Below are positions 36,446 through 43,064 of a stretch of 54,513 bases of DNA, one piece after another. Made by a program: the position numbers and the translations under genes. The notes under the pieces are model-generated. The model ran no database searches. It saw nothing but the letters and a program-made list of their open reading frames with translations, and had not been told where the DNA came from. Origin of the DNA: a virus; IMG/VR virus record IMGVR_UViG_3300025652_000089, positions 1 to 54,513 of that record; one strand, written 5' to 3'. Numbering within the stretch: position 1 is the stretch's first letter; each line of letters opens with the position of its first letter.

Positions 36446-37180
36446 TTAAAGTGTCTCTGTGGTCAGAAACTGGTTAGGGTCTGTATCCCCTAGTTTAAAG
36501 AACAAGTCGTAGTTCAGATTAGCTTGCTCGACCTTCTCTTGTCCACTCTGATAGAATGAAGAGGAACAGTCGTACACACCAATCTGCAATGTGGTTTTGT
36601 CGATGACAACAAATGTGAAGTCATAGCCCTTGAATAGTTGTGTATATATGTACGCCTGACTATCGTAGTTGTACTTGTATGCGCTCGACCTGAATGCGGA
36701 TATGTTACCCGTGGTCTTTAGGTCAATAATCATCTTGTCATCATGGTTCACGATGTCTGCCTTACCCTTCCACATATTACCACCGATGTTGGTTACGTTC
36801 GGAACCTCGTACTCAATATTACCGTTGCGTATCAACTGGTTACATACATCGTTACCTAACAGTCTGTCTTGCATCAACTCAATCTGGTCAACCTCATGCT
36901 GCAACAGACACATCTCTCCATCAGATATCTCCTTGTACTTCTTTGTGGTACGGGTAGATGCCTCAATGATTCTATACTTCTTGAGCTTGTCTGGCTCTAG
37001 TATTGCCGTATGGAAGTAACCACCAACTAGGAATGCCGTGTTCATACCCATATCCTCCTTGAAGGCTAGTGGGTTACGAAGTAATGCGTGTATGTCTGAG
37101 TTAGATAGGTACTGCTTACCAAAGTCCCCGTAATAATCCTCGTCATTACGGAGTCTGTCTATTATTTCTTCATGCTTCAT
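36446..37180 (-). CDS. RecE/Cas4-like PD-(D/E)XK exonuclease
   Basis: 244 aa. QYLSNSDIHALLRNPLAFKE at the start, LVGGYFHTAILEPDKLKKY, and the catalytic block KGKADIVNHDDKMIIDLKTT (about 143-162) give the D and D-x-K of the lambda-exonuclease/RecE-like group (DUF3799 type). It overlaps the upstream ERF gene by 4 bases. An exonuclease plus a single-strand annealing protein is the classic phage recombination pair: the nuclease makes 3' tails and ERF anneals them. Confidence 0.8.
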   Translation of the reverse strand: MKHEEIIDRLRNDEDYYGDFGKQYLSNSDIHALLRNPLAFKEDMGMNTAFLVGGYFHTAILEPDKLKKYRIIEASTRTTKKYKEISDGEMCLLQHEVDQIELMQDRLLGNDVCNQLIRNGNIEYEVPNVTNIGGNMWKGKADIVNHDDKMIIDLKTTGNISAFRSSAYKYNYDSQAYIYTQLFKGYDFTFVVIDKTTLQIGVYDCSSSFYQSGQEKVEQANLNYDLFFKLGDTDPNQFLTTETL

Positions 37181-37731
37181 GACAACAACATCTTTTCAAC
37201 GCTCTCGCTAACGTCATACTTCAACTTGATTGTGTCGATACTATTACCGTCTGATAGATACTTCTTTGCTGCATCAAACTCCTTAGTACCCTTTAGTAGT
37301 GATTTCTTCTTTGCCACAACCTTACTGGACTTTCCGTGGTCGTTAGTTGCGTCTGAGTCCTGTGTGTCATCTATAAGTAGTAGGTTACCCAGAGCATACT
37401 TCTTGCCGTAGCTTGATGCACTACCAAACTTCTGTGGCATCTGCATACCCTTTTGCTCTAAGTCAATACCCACAACCGCAGTTGCGTGAATCTCTTTCTC
37501 GCCATCTGTTATGGTGGCAACACTTTGAATAACAGGGACGTTCAAGACCTCTGTCAACTCCTCATTAATACGGACTGTTACGTCTAGTTCCAACAGGAAT
37601 GGCTTGATGGCCTCCAGAATATCTTCTGCCGAACGAAAGTTGTACTTACCGAATGAATTGTATCGGGTCTTCTTACTGTGAAACTTTGCCTGAATGTAGG
37701 CCAGCTTCTGATTTAGTGATTTGGTTTTCAT
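37177..37731 (-). CDS. ERF-family single-strand annealing protein
   Basis: 184 aa. The N-terminal domain matches the ERF pattern: KLAYIQAKFHSKKTRYNSFG, YNFRSAEDILEAIKPFLLE, VQSVATITDGEK-like strand, and PQKFGSASSYGKKYALGNLL, followed by a Lys-rich linker and a small C-terminal domain. ERF proteins anneal complementary single strands during recombination-dependent replication. First gene of the recombination-replication operon, preceded by a promoter and a leader hairpin (see 37,751-37,864). Confidence 0.88.
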   Translation of the reverse strand: MKTKSLNQKLAYIQAKFHSKKTRYNSFGKYNFRSAEDILEAIKPFLLELDVTVRINEELTEVLNVPVIQSVATITDGEKEIHATAVVGIDLEQKGMQMPQKFGSASSYGKKYALGNLLLIDDTQDSDATNDHGKSSKVVAKKKSLLKGTKEFDAAKKYLSDGNSIDTIKLKYDVSESVEKMLLS

Positions 37732-37750
37732 GATATAAATTAAATTAAAA

Positions 37751-37788
37751 AAGCCCAGTAAAAGAGTTGCAAAACTTTAGCTGGGCTT
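37751..37788 (-). promoter_or_regulatory. Leader terminator/attenuator before ERF gene
   Basis: On the minus strand AAGCCCAG pairs with CTGGGCTT (8 bp) and is followed by TTTTTTAATTT, the form of an intrinsic terminator, yet it lies between a Bacteroidota-type promoter and the ERF start. Its loop carries TTGCAAC (37,766-37,772), complementary to GTTGCAA upstream in the same leader (37,814-37,820), which could form an alternative or pseudoknot pairing. Confidence 0.6.
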
Positions 37789-37831
37789 CTTGATAAGAAA
37801 AAATATTATTGGCTTGCAACCTTTATGACTA

Positions 37832-37864
37832 CAAATATAATGGTTCTATTCAAATAGAATCAAA
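37832..37864 (-). promoter_or_regulatory. Bacteroidota-type promoter for recombination operon
   Basis: Minus strand carries TTTG (37,864-37,861), 21 bases, then TATATTTG (37,839-37,832). This fits the Bacteroidota housekeeping promoter form TTTG / TAnnTTTG with 19-21 spacing. Expected start of transcription near 37,825, giving a leader of about 95 bases before the ERF ATG. It overlaps the last codons of the sigma-factor gene. Confidence 0.6.
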
Positions 37865-38586
37865 CTTTCTACGTTTATTTTAGTAATAATCTTTTCGATG
37901 GCATACTTCTTAATGGATGATATCTTTGAGTGACCACCTAAGTTGTTCATTCCTAAGTATTTAGCTATAGCCTTAGAACCCTGACGGGGACAATCAAGTC
38001 CATAGAACAGTCGAACTATGTTATATTCATCTACATCAAGTATCTGTTTCATTACGTTTAGTAGGTAACTATTAAGCATATCTATATTATATGTCTTGTC
38101 AATCTCAGGGATGTTGTAGAACGGGTTACCAGATGACGTGTCGTATGCATCGATAGATTTAAACACAGAATTGAATATCAGCTCAACACCATGCTTGGAC
38201 TTCCTAATCTCGTTCTGTCTATACTCTGTGACTCTCATCGTGCCTCGGTTGTTATCAACAGAACGCCTGATTGCACCCTTGATTCTCTTAGCTAGGAATG
38301 ACTTGATGGAACGCTCTGGGTCATCCTTGGACATAGAAACCTCAACGTCTAGTTTTCCGACTGCGGCTATCAAACCTATAGACCCATACTGTATCAAGTC
38401 CATGATATCCAATACACCGCTTGATGTGTCACTGGTATTAAACGACCTAGATATTGACTCAACCATTGGTAGGAACTTGATTATTAATTCCTCTGTTGTA
38501 TACTCTGTCCAAAGCTTCACGACTGGTTGACTCTTCTTGAGGTCTTCCTTGTATCTGTCGTAATTCTTTTCGTTGTAGTTCTTCAT
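37846..38586 (-). CDS. Sigma-70 family factor (phage)
   Basis: 246 aa. Region 2: EELIIKFLPMVESISRSF, DLIQYGSIGLIAAVGKLDVE, SFLAKRIKGAIRRSVDNNRG, TMRVTEYRQNEIRK. Region 4-like: DEYNIVRLFYGLDCPRQGSK, AIAKYLGMNNLGGHSKISSI. Such a factor would steer the host RNA polymerase to phage promoters, probably late ones. The start used overlaps the upstream HTH gene by 128 bases; a start at residue 41 would shorten this to 8 bases but would cut away part of region 2.1, so the long overlap is probably real. Ends at a promoter and attenuator of the next operon. Confidence 0.82.
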   Translation of the reverse strand: MKNYNEKNYDRYKEDLKKSQPVVKLWTEYTTEELIIKFLPMVESISRSFNTSDTSSGVLDIMDLIQYGSIGLIAAVGKLDVEVSMSKDDPERSIKSFLAKRIKGAIRRSVDNNRGTMRVTEYRQNEIRKSKHGVELIFNSVFKSIDAYDTSSGNPFYNIPEIDKTYNIDMLNSYLLNVMKQILDVDEYNIVRLFYGLDCPRQGSKAIAKYLGMNNLGGHSKISSIKKYAIEKIITKINVESLILFE

Positions 38587-39205
38587 CCTTCAGTAATTCA
38601 TTAAGACGCTTCATCTCCTCACGCATCTCAGAATCCATCACCTTATATAAGGTTGGTCTGCTACACCCTATGTCCCTAGAAAGGGAGGCAACAGTGACCC
38701 TACAGTTGGTTTGATGAATGTACTGCATACATATATATACGTCATCACTACTTAAACGATTAGACCTACCTATAAGTTGCCCTACGATGCTTCTCTTCTC
38801 ATGTCTTTCAAGTCCACAACCAACCTTAAATATAACCTTACGCAGCTTGTTGGGTGGACAACTATTGCTGTTATCGTTATATACGTTGTTTATCATGGTA
38901 ATAATCTTATCCATAGACATACTAATCTTTGTAAATCCGTTGTCGATGTTAGATATAAAGATACAGGCATCCTTGAACTCGTCATAGTTCATATCGTTGA
39001 TGTGTTTTAGTACAGAGATATGCCACACATAACTCTTATATGAGGATATTAGGTGTTCTCTGTTGAATAATTCATAGCACTCATGAGTACCATTTTTATA
39101 GAACCAACCCCAGTGGTAAGTTTCGGTTGGTGTGTCGTTGACTGGGTTACGCCTTGTGACGATGCGTTTATCCCACAGCCATTTGATTCTTCGATTTGAT
39201 TTCAT
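38459..39205 (-). CDS. HTH DNA-binding regulator (candidate master regulator)
   Basis: 248 aa. A helix-turn-helix of resolvase/Hin-like type lies at about residues 169-190 (VTVASLSRDIGCSRPTLYKV). The N-terminal half (WGWFYKNGTHECYELFNREH) is unassigned, the C-terminal 50 residues are charged and repetitive, coded in the overlap with the sigma gene. A 60-bp inverted repeat (39,213-39,272) ends 7 bases before its start codon, suggesting autoregulation; the same repeat occurs in the divergent control region at 49,272-49,328. Regulatory role is inferred from the HTH and operator context. Confidence 0.6.
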   Translation of the reverse strand: MKSNRRIKWLWDKRIVTRRNPVNDTPTETYHWGWFYKNGTHECYELFNREHLISSYKSYVWHISVLKHINDMNYDEFKDACIFISNIDNGFTKISMSMDKIITMINNVYNDNSNSCPPNKLRKVIFKVGCGLERHEKRSIVGQLIGRSNRLSSDDVYICMQYIHQTNCRVTVASLSRDIGCSRPTLYKVMDSEMREEMKRLNELLKDEELQRKELRQIQGRPQEESTSREALDRVYNRGINNQVPTNG

Positions 39206-39212
39206 TGGTTTT

Positions 39213-39272
39213 AAAAAGTGTAAAGATAGTAAGGATATACTTAGTATTATACTTACTAAGTTTACACTTTTT
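39213..39272. promoter_or_regulatory. Inverted-repeat operator pair 1
   Basis: Arms AAAAAGTGTAAA and TTTACACTTTTT (12 bp perfect) with 36 bases between. Read as half-sites, both sides give AAAAGTGTAAA-NN-TAGTAAG (18 of 20 bases shared). An inner CTTAGTA/TACTAAG repeat is nested inside. Lies immediately before the HTH gene. As RNA it would also form a long AU-rich hairpin followed by five U. Confidence 0.75.
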
Positions 39273-39426
39273 GATTTGGGACTTGGATAATGCTTTTGAT
39301 ATCCCTGTGTGATGGGTATATCTTCAATAGATTAATCACGGCACTGGATGAATCACATCCATTGATGTAATCAACCCTTACTTGATTGCAATTGGTTGTT
39401 GACGATGTTATTTTATAGCGTTTCAT
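39262..39426 (-). CDS. Hypothetical small protein (54 aa)
   Basis: Starts MKRYKITSSTTNCNQVRVDY and ends IKSIIQVPNQKV. The stop codon lies in the right arm of the inverted repeat. Directly upstream is an 11-codon ORF whose stop overlaps this ATG as ATGA. No family recognised; beta-strand-like start followed by a helix. Moderate confidence because it is short but has normal codon use. Confidence 0.5.
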   Translation of the reverse strand: MKRYKITSSTTNCNQVRVDYINGCDSSSAVINLLKIYPSHRDIKSIIQVPNQKV

Positions 39427-39552
39427 GCTTCATAGTTTAATTTAGTTTTCTGATTCATAGTTTAATTTAGTTGCTTGATTCGTGGTAATAATTTTTTAAC
39501 AAAAAAAAATTTACTTAGCATCAGACAAATTAAATATTGATTCAATCAACCT
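39427..39552. other. AT-rich intergenic with 18-bp direct repeat
   Basis: TTCATAGTTTAATTTAGT occurs twice in tandem (39,428-39,474 area) just upstream of the 54-aa gene; on the minus strand each copy carries ACTATGAA, and the 5' copy opens an 11-codon ORF. The rest holds a run of A/T and no gene that I can support. Confidence 0.5.
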
Positions 39553-39819
39553 CTAACTTTGCTTCATATCATCCTCTAACTTTTTTATCTTAGCATGAAT
39601 CATGGAAGCTGCTTCATAGTTTTCTTGCTCCAAATTAATTTTGAGTAACTTATTTAACTGCTCTATCTCGTGCTTCAGGTTCAACTCATCATACTCATCA
39701 AGCTGACCTTGGTCGAAGAACATGACGTAGTGACCCAGTTTATCAATCATGTCATCACTAGGCTTAGTCAGTTCATCTACGATGTACATCGCAAGTTTCT
39801 TTATTTCCTTGTCAGTCAT
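39553..39819 (-). CDS. Small protein with UVR-like motif
   Basis: 88 aa. N-terminus TDKEIKKLAMYIVDELTKPS is paralogous to the 69-aa gene at 39,970. The C-terminal part LNKLLKINLEQENYEAASMI followed by HAKIKKLEDDM fits the UVR motif of UvrB/UvrC, a short helical hairpin for protein contacts. Shares its first base with the end of the preceding gene. Function unknown, perhaps an adaptor. Confidence 0.6.
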   Translation of the reverse strand: MTDKEIKKLAMYIVDELTKPSDDMIDKLGHYVMFFDQGQLDEYDELNLKHEIEQLNKLLKINLEQENYEAASMIHAKIKKLEDDMKQS

Positions 39820-39980
39820 TATATGAATATTAATGCATCGTCAACTAGGTGGTACTTTTCTTGATACTTCTTAAGTAACTCTACGTTATAAGGTTTTAAA
39901 ACACCCGAAGATATTGCATCATTCAGTATCCGAATCTCTGTGTCAGATATAGCAGTTAATATAGTATTCCTATGCCTCAT
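39819..39980 (-). CDS. Hypothetical protein (53 aa)
   Basis: From ATG at 39,980 (MRHRNTILTAISDTEIRILN). A longer reading from 40,031 would start in a tandem repeat (MGKMGKMGK) and overlap the upstream gene by 62 bases; the later start overlaps by 11. Ends KKYQEKYHLVDDALIFI. No family recognised. Confidence 0.5.
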   Translation of the reverse strand: MRHRNTILTAISDTEIRILNDAISSGVLKPYNVELLKKYQEKYHLVDDALIFI

Positions 39981-40179
39981 CAGACAGAAGACCTCTTTTA
40001 TTATTTTTCCCATTTTTCCCATTTTTCCCATTTTTTCTGTAAAATATTTCTTTTATAAATACCCGAACAATTTTACCAAGGTCTCCATCGTTTGGTGTTT
40101 CCTTCTCCATACGAATTAATTCAACTGCAATATACTTTGCTAGTTTCTTAATCTTGTAAATACTTAGTTTGTTAGTCAT
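39970..40179 (-). CDS. Small protein with NGK tandem repeat
   Basis: 69 aa. SIYKIKKLAKYIAVELIRME matches the N-terminus of the 88-aa neighbour (K-I-K-K-L-A-x-Y-I-x-x-E-L), so the two are diverged duplicates. A 9-bp DNA repeat gives NGKNGKNGK near the C-terminus. Function unknown. Confidence 0.55.
   Translation of the reverse strand: MTNKLSIYKIKKLAKYIAVELIRMEKETPNDGDLGKIVRVFIKEIFYRKNGKNGKNGKNNKRGLLSDEA
40003..40030. repeat. 9-bp tandem repeat ATTTTTCCC x3
   Basis: Three perfect copies inside two overlapping frames: one codes NGK repeats, the other offers three successive ATG codons on the minus strand. Copy-number change would keep both frames, so it would alter length and not phase. Confidence 0.85.
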
Positions 40180-40378
40180 TCTTGTAAATATTATTAATTA
40201 TTAGGTTATACATTTTGGTGAACGTCTTGGTCTTTATCTCCTTGCATATAGCCTCAGCATCTTCTTCTGAAGATACCTCAAAACCAATGGAGCGTAGGTC
40301 ATCCATACTGAATGTCCATTCGCCTTGGTTTTCATACCAGTCCCGTGCGATTGAATCGCTAATCTTATCTATCGTCAT
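40172..40378 (-). CDS. Hypothetical protein (68 aa)
   Basis: Starts MTIDKISDSIARDWYENQGE, then WTFSMDDLRSIGFEVSSEED. Acidic and helical. Overlaps the ECF sigma gene end by 14 bases and the next gene by 8, so it is co-transcribed. Could be a small partner of the sigma factor (anti-sigma genes often follow sigma genes), but I see no motif that supports this. Confidence 0.5.
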   Translation of the reverse strand: MTIDKISDSIARDWYENQGEWTFSMDDLRSIGFEVSSEEDAEAICKEIKTKTFTKMYNLIINNIYKND

Positions 40379-40865
40379 GATGTTTCTTTATATAGTTAAT
40401 CACGTTTTTTTTTGATTTTGATAGATTAGATTTTGATGTTCCGAGAGATATATTTAAAACCTCAGCAATCTCGTGATGCTTATACCCGTCTAGTAGGTAC
40501 ATCTTAGCCACCTTTAGATATGAAGGTGAAAGACTTTCTATAGCATCGATAACCAATTGGTTAGGTATACCTTCCATGTATGGTTTTTCCTCCTCCTCTG
40601 CGTAGTCATACCTATCAACCAAGTCTGTGTCGTATGTAACCTTTTGGGTCTTACGCCTTCTGTAACTATCTATTGCGGTGTTAATTACAATACGCTTTAT
40701 CCACCCTTCTAACGAGCCTACGTTGTTAAAGCTATCCTTGTACCTTATTACCTTCAAGAAAGCCTCTTGGACGCAGTCTTCTGCATCCTCAAGGCTTCCT
40801 AGGTATTTCCTAGCCACAGCTATATACTGTGTGTAGTTATTATTGCATACGTTAATAGCATCCAT
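40365..40865 (-). CDS. ECF-type sigma factor
   Basis: 166 aa with the two ECF domains. Region 2: RKYLGSLEDAEDCVQEAFLK, VIRYKDSFNNVGSLEGWIKR, IVINTAIDSYRRRK. Region 4: ESLSPSYLKVAKMYLLDGYK, HHEIAEVLNISLGTSKSNLS. These factors bind core RNA polymerase and recognise specific promoters; in a phage they would redirect host polymerase. The leader contains TTATGCTATACG, a motif also found after the hammerhead ribozyme and after nrdA. Together with the sigma-70 factor at 37,846 this phage codes two different sigma proteins. Confidence 0.9.
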   Translation of the reverse strand: MDAINVCNNNYTQYIAVARKYLGSLEDAEDCVQEAFLKVIRYKDSFNNVGSLEGWIKRIVINTAIDSYRRRKTQKVTYDTDLVDRYDYAEEEEKPYMEGIPNQLVIDAIESLSPSYLKVAKMYLLDGYKHHEIAEVLNISLGTSKSNLSKSKKNVINYIKKHHDDR

Positions 40866-40878
40866 TCGTATAGCATAA

Positions 40879-41367
40879 TTAGTTTATCTTCTCGGTTAAA
40901 CCCATTACTAAACCAATCTCGTTGAGATAGTTAAGTATTTCTCTCGACCTTGAGTCTTTATGATTTTGATACAAATATAGTGCAATTTCTACAGTCTTGT
41001 TTCCGTGAATTATAGTTGCATGATTTCTATCAAGTATATTACCTATGCTTGTCAAACTTAGCCCATACTTGTTGTGTAGTATGTATCCAATGCATTGTCG
41101 TGTTAATACTATCTCACTATCTCTGCAAGGGGATAATAACTTCTCCTTAGAAATTTCGGGTAGCGCATTAACAACGTCATTAACCATGTTATGTGCTGAC
41201 TGGATTATTACTTCGTTAGAAGATTTAATCTTATAGTTGTTTTTCTTCAGAATCTTACTGACCTTTGACCGTAATCCTTTTGCCTCGTTCTCTAAATCTT
41301 TGATTCGGTTATTGATTTCGATTACTTGTGCATCAACTGTTTGTATTCTCTTTGCGATTGTTTCCAT
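40879..41367 (-). CDS. Coiled-coil protein with DnaA domain IV-like DNA-binding domain
   Basis: 162 aa. Residues about 5-45 form a coiled coil (VIEINNRIKDLENEAKGLRS). Residues about 78-135 match DnaA domain IV: SPCRDSEIVLTRQCIGYILH, NKYGLSLTSIGNILDRNHAT, IIHGNKTVE, the last corresponding to the DnaA signature with R-D-H-S-T-V-x-H-A. There is no AAA+ ATPase domain. It would bind DnaA boxes or related sites, either as an origin factor, a competitor of host DnaA, or a transcription regulator. Confidence 0.78.
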   Translation of the reverse strand: METIAKRIQTVDAQVIEINNRIKDLENEAKGLRSKVSKILKKNNYKIKSSNEVIIQSAHNMVNDVVNALPEISKEKLLSPCRDSEIVLTRQCIGYILHNKYGLSLTSIGNILDRNHATIIHGNKTVEIALYLYQNHKDSRSREILNYLNEIGLVMGLTEKIN

Positions 41368-41371
41368 TATA

Positions 41372-41530
41372 TTATACTATATCTGTGTTTACTAAATTGT
41401 TATATACTTCCTTTCTCACCTTGCCTTGCAACTGAGGTGTTAGCTTATTAAACTCATCCGAACGACTTAGCTTGATGCCAACCCGTTCAGATAATTTAAT
41501 AGCCATTATTTTAATCTCACTCTGCGTCAT
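41372..41530 (-). CDS. Hypothetical small protein (52 aa)
   Basis: Starts MTQSEIKIMAIKLSERVGIK, ends KEVYNNLVNTDIV. Begins one base after the upstream stop (TGA-T-ATG) and ends 4 bases before the DnaA-like gene, so it fits the operon exactly. Helical; no family recognised. Confidence 0.55.
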   Translation of the reverse strand: MTQSEIKIMAIKLSERVGIKLSRSDEFNKLTPQLQGKVRKEVYNNLVNTDIV

Positions 41531-41531
41531 A

Positions 41532-41720
41532 TCACCCTACGGTTTCGTACCATTCTTGGTCAATCATTGCTTGGTGGTTGTGCCTCTCTGCATCCTCGTC
41601 TGTCACACTGGTTGGTATACCATCGTGGTCTACGTCTACAAGTGGTTTGTCTAGAACATTAATGAAGCAATCTATTATGTCAATCTTTAGCCTATCGAGT
41701 AGTGTTGTTTTCTTTTTCAT
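41532..41720 (-). CDS. Hypothetical protein (62 aa) with leader element 1
   Basis: Starts MKKKTTLLDRLKIDIIDCFI, then an acidic stretch DVDHDGIPTSVTDEDAERHN that resembles a D-x-D-x-D calcium loop, though this is weak. Preceded at 9 bases by the shared GGTGATG/CTTACCATC leader element. Function unknown. Confidence 0.55.
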   Translation of the reverse strand: MKKKTTLLDRLKIDIIDCFINVLDKPLVDVDHDGIPTSVTDEDAERHNHQAMIDQEWYETVG

Positions 41721-41729
41721 AATTTAATT

Positions 41730-41747
41730 GATGGTAAGAACATCACC
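41730..41747 (-). promoter_or_regulatory. Leader element copy 1
   Basis: Minus strand GGTGATG-TT-CTTACCATC, then 9 bases, then ATG of the 62-aa gene. GATG and CATC can pair as a small hairpin. One of five copies with the same place relative to the start codon. Confidence 0.8.
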
Positions 41748-41770
41748 TATTTGTTTATTGGTTTTTGGTT

Positions 41771-41821
41771 TATCACAATTTTGGATTTGAATCCAGTAAA
41801 AGTATCACAATTTTGGATTTG
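41771..41821. repeat. 19-bp direct repeat at end of zinc-ribbon gene
   Basis: TATCACAATTTTGGATTTG at 41,771-41,789 and 41,803-41,821. The right copy contains the last codons and stop of the 96-aa zinc-ribbon gene, so the left copy is a duplicated gene end. Confidence 0.85.
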
Positions 41822-42095
41822 TTTCATAGTTGCTGCAATTTTTAAAAGTATCGCAACTTTCAGGTATTACAAATGCTGAGAAGTTCTCACCCAACCCTTC
41901 TTTTGGTTGGTTATGTAAGGCTTTTACCAAGCTACCATTTGCAAACCCTAAAGGAACTACATCATCTCCACCTTTATACCACGCATTTAAGTTGTCGGTA
42001 TATTTACCGCTGCACTTACCGCATTTGCAAAACCTTTCTTCATCTTGCATTAATCGAACTACATCTTGGCAGTTCTTGCATAATATTAATTTCAT
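41805..42095 (-). CDS. Zinc-ribbon protein (96 aa)
   Basis: C6-K-N-C9 and C23-K-C25-G-K-C28 make a zinc ribbon (LILCKNCQDVVRL, RFCKCGKCSGKY), followed by VVPLGFANGSLVKALHNQPK and SAFVIPESC. This arrangement is recurrent in phage small proteins. The start overlaps the stop of an 11-codon upstream ORF (42,092-42,127), and that short ORF, rather than this gene, occupies the usual place after the leader element. Function unknown; may bind nucleic acid or protein. Confidence 0.65.
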   Translation of the reverse strand: MKLILCKNCQDVVRLMQDEERFCKCGKCSGKYTDNLNAWYKGGDDVVPLGFANGSLVKALHNQPKEGLGENFSAFVIPESCDTFKNCSNYETNPKL

Positions 42096-42127
42096 ATAAT
42101 TAAGTCTTTTTCTTTTAATGCGTTCAT
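42092..42127 (-). CDS. Possible leader peptide MNALKEKDLII
   Basis: 11 codons starting 9 bases after leader element copy 2, where other copies have the gene start. Its TGA overlaps the ATG of the zinc-ribbon gene (ATGA), so it could couple translation. Very short; coding is uncertain. Confidence 0.35.
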   Translation of the reverse strand: MNALKEKDLII

Positions 42128-42136
42128 AATGTAATT

Positions 42137-42154
42137 GATGGTAAGTGCATCACC
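42137..42154 (-). promoter_or_regulatory. Leader element copy 2
   Basis: GGTGATG-CA-CTTACCATC on the minus strand, 9 bases before the ATG of the 11-codon leader ORF and touching the stop codon of the upstream 71-aa gene. Confidence 0.8.
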
Positions 42155-42369
42155 TATAAAACTTCTTCAGCGTAGTAATTAATTGATTCAAATATATATT
42201 CGCACACATTTTCGCAATTCATTACCTTATCTAAAATTTCTTGCGCATCATCTACTTCACACTCATGATGTCTTAATACATCATCAATGCACCATAGGTT
42301 CTGTGTATAATACCCCCGAAGTTCTAACTCTCTTCTTAATTCTTCTTCTGATACGTTCTTTAAATTCAT
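42154..42369 (-). CDS. Hypothetical acidic protein (71 aa)
   Basis: Starts MNLKNVSEEELRRELELRGY, then HHECEVDDAQEILDKVMNCE. Helical and acidic, three His/Cys residues that could bind metal but not in a known pattern. Preceded by leader element copy 3. Function unknown. Confidence 0.55.
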   Translation of the reverse strand: MNLKNVSEEELRRELELRGYYTQNLWCIDDVLRHHECEVDDAQEILDKVMNCENVCEYIFESINYYAEEVL

Positions 42370-42377
42370 AATTGATT

Positions 42378-42395
42378 GATGGTAAGAGCATCACC
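42378..42395 (-). promoter_or_regulatory. Leader element copy 3
   Basis: GGTGATG-CT-CTTACCATC on the minus strand, 8 bases before the start of the 71-aa gene. Confidence 0.8.
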
Positions 42396-42416
42396 TTTTA
42401 ATTTGATTTGATTTGA

Positions 42417-43001
42417 TTATTCTGTTTCTAAAGTTTCGCTTAATGAATCTAAAACTTTATTGACATCCTCTTTAGATGCATACTTACTTGCTTTCTTTAC
42501 AAAGTCATCAACATCTTCTTTAGATGCATCTTGCAACCATTCAATTTGATTTTCAACCCAGTAATCCCTATCTAGATAGTTGTATTCGTACTCTGAGTAT
42601 GTAAACTCTTGTCTAGATGTTTCCCCACTAGGGTCAAAATCTGTAACGCCTGCAAAGTCGCAGCCCTGTTCGCTATACTCGATACTACCTATTAAGTTAT
42701 ATACCTTGCATAGTTCTTCAACAAACTTTTTCATAGGTGACCAAGCACTATCTCCTCTTAATGATATAGTGTTTGAATCTACTTCCACCTCAAATTCAAA
42801 CCATCTACTACCATAGAAGTAGTGGTCACGTTTGTCTTCATCGAAGTTGTAGTTGAACTCATCTCTGACCTTGAGAACATAGTCACACCATCCGTTTAAA
42901 TAATTAAACTTATCGTATGTGTCTGTTAGTCTATCTCTTAATTCTTTTATAGACTCTTTATCACCCTCTAGGTGAATCTGATTGTAACAATGATTTGCCA
43001 T
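42417..43001 (-). CDS. Api92/YubB ferredoxin-like fold protein (putative)
   Basis: 194 aa. MANHCYNQIHLEGDKESIKE, then SRWFEFEVEVDSNTISLRGD, SAWSPMKKFVEELCKVYNLI, and YSEQGCDFAGV. This order (N-terminal strand, 'W...GDSAWSP', then 'Y.E.G.DFAG') matches the family of Api92/YubB-type proteins found on plasmids and phages, function unknown. The C-terminal 45 residues contain a duplicated ASKEDVD/ASKEDVN unit. Preceded by leader element copy 4. Confidence 0.65.
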   Translation of the reverse strand: MANHCYNQIHLEGDKESIKELRDRLTDTYDKFNYLNGWCDYVLKVRDEFNYNFDEDKRDHYFYGSRWFEFEVEVDSNTISLRGDSAWSPMKKFVEELCKVYNLIGSIEYSEQGCDFAGVTDFDPSGETSRQEFTYSEYEYNYLDRDYWVENQIEWLQDASKEDVDDFVKKASKYASKEDVNKVLDSLSETLETE

Positions 43002-43010
43002 AATAAATTC

Positions 43011-43027
43011 GATGGTAAGACATCACC
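43011..43027 (-). promoter_or_regulatory. Leader element copy 4
   Basis: GGTGATG-T-CTTACCATC on the minus strand, 9 bases before the 194-aa gene start; shortest spacer of the five. Confidence 0.8.
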
Positions 43028-43064
43028 TATTTGTTTGATTTATAATTTGGTTTCACCACCAATA

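Noticed and set aside
41770-41800. T-arm-like GGATTCAAATCC suggesting a tRNA
   Set aside because: No acceptor, D or anticodon arm around it; it is part of the duplicated gene end.
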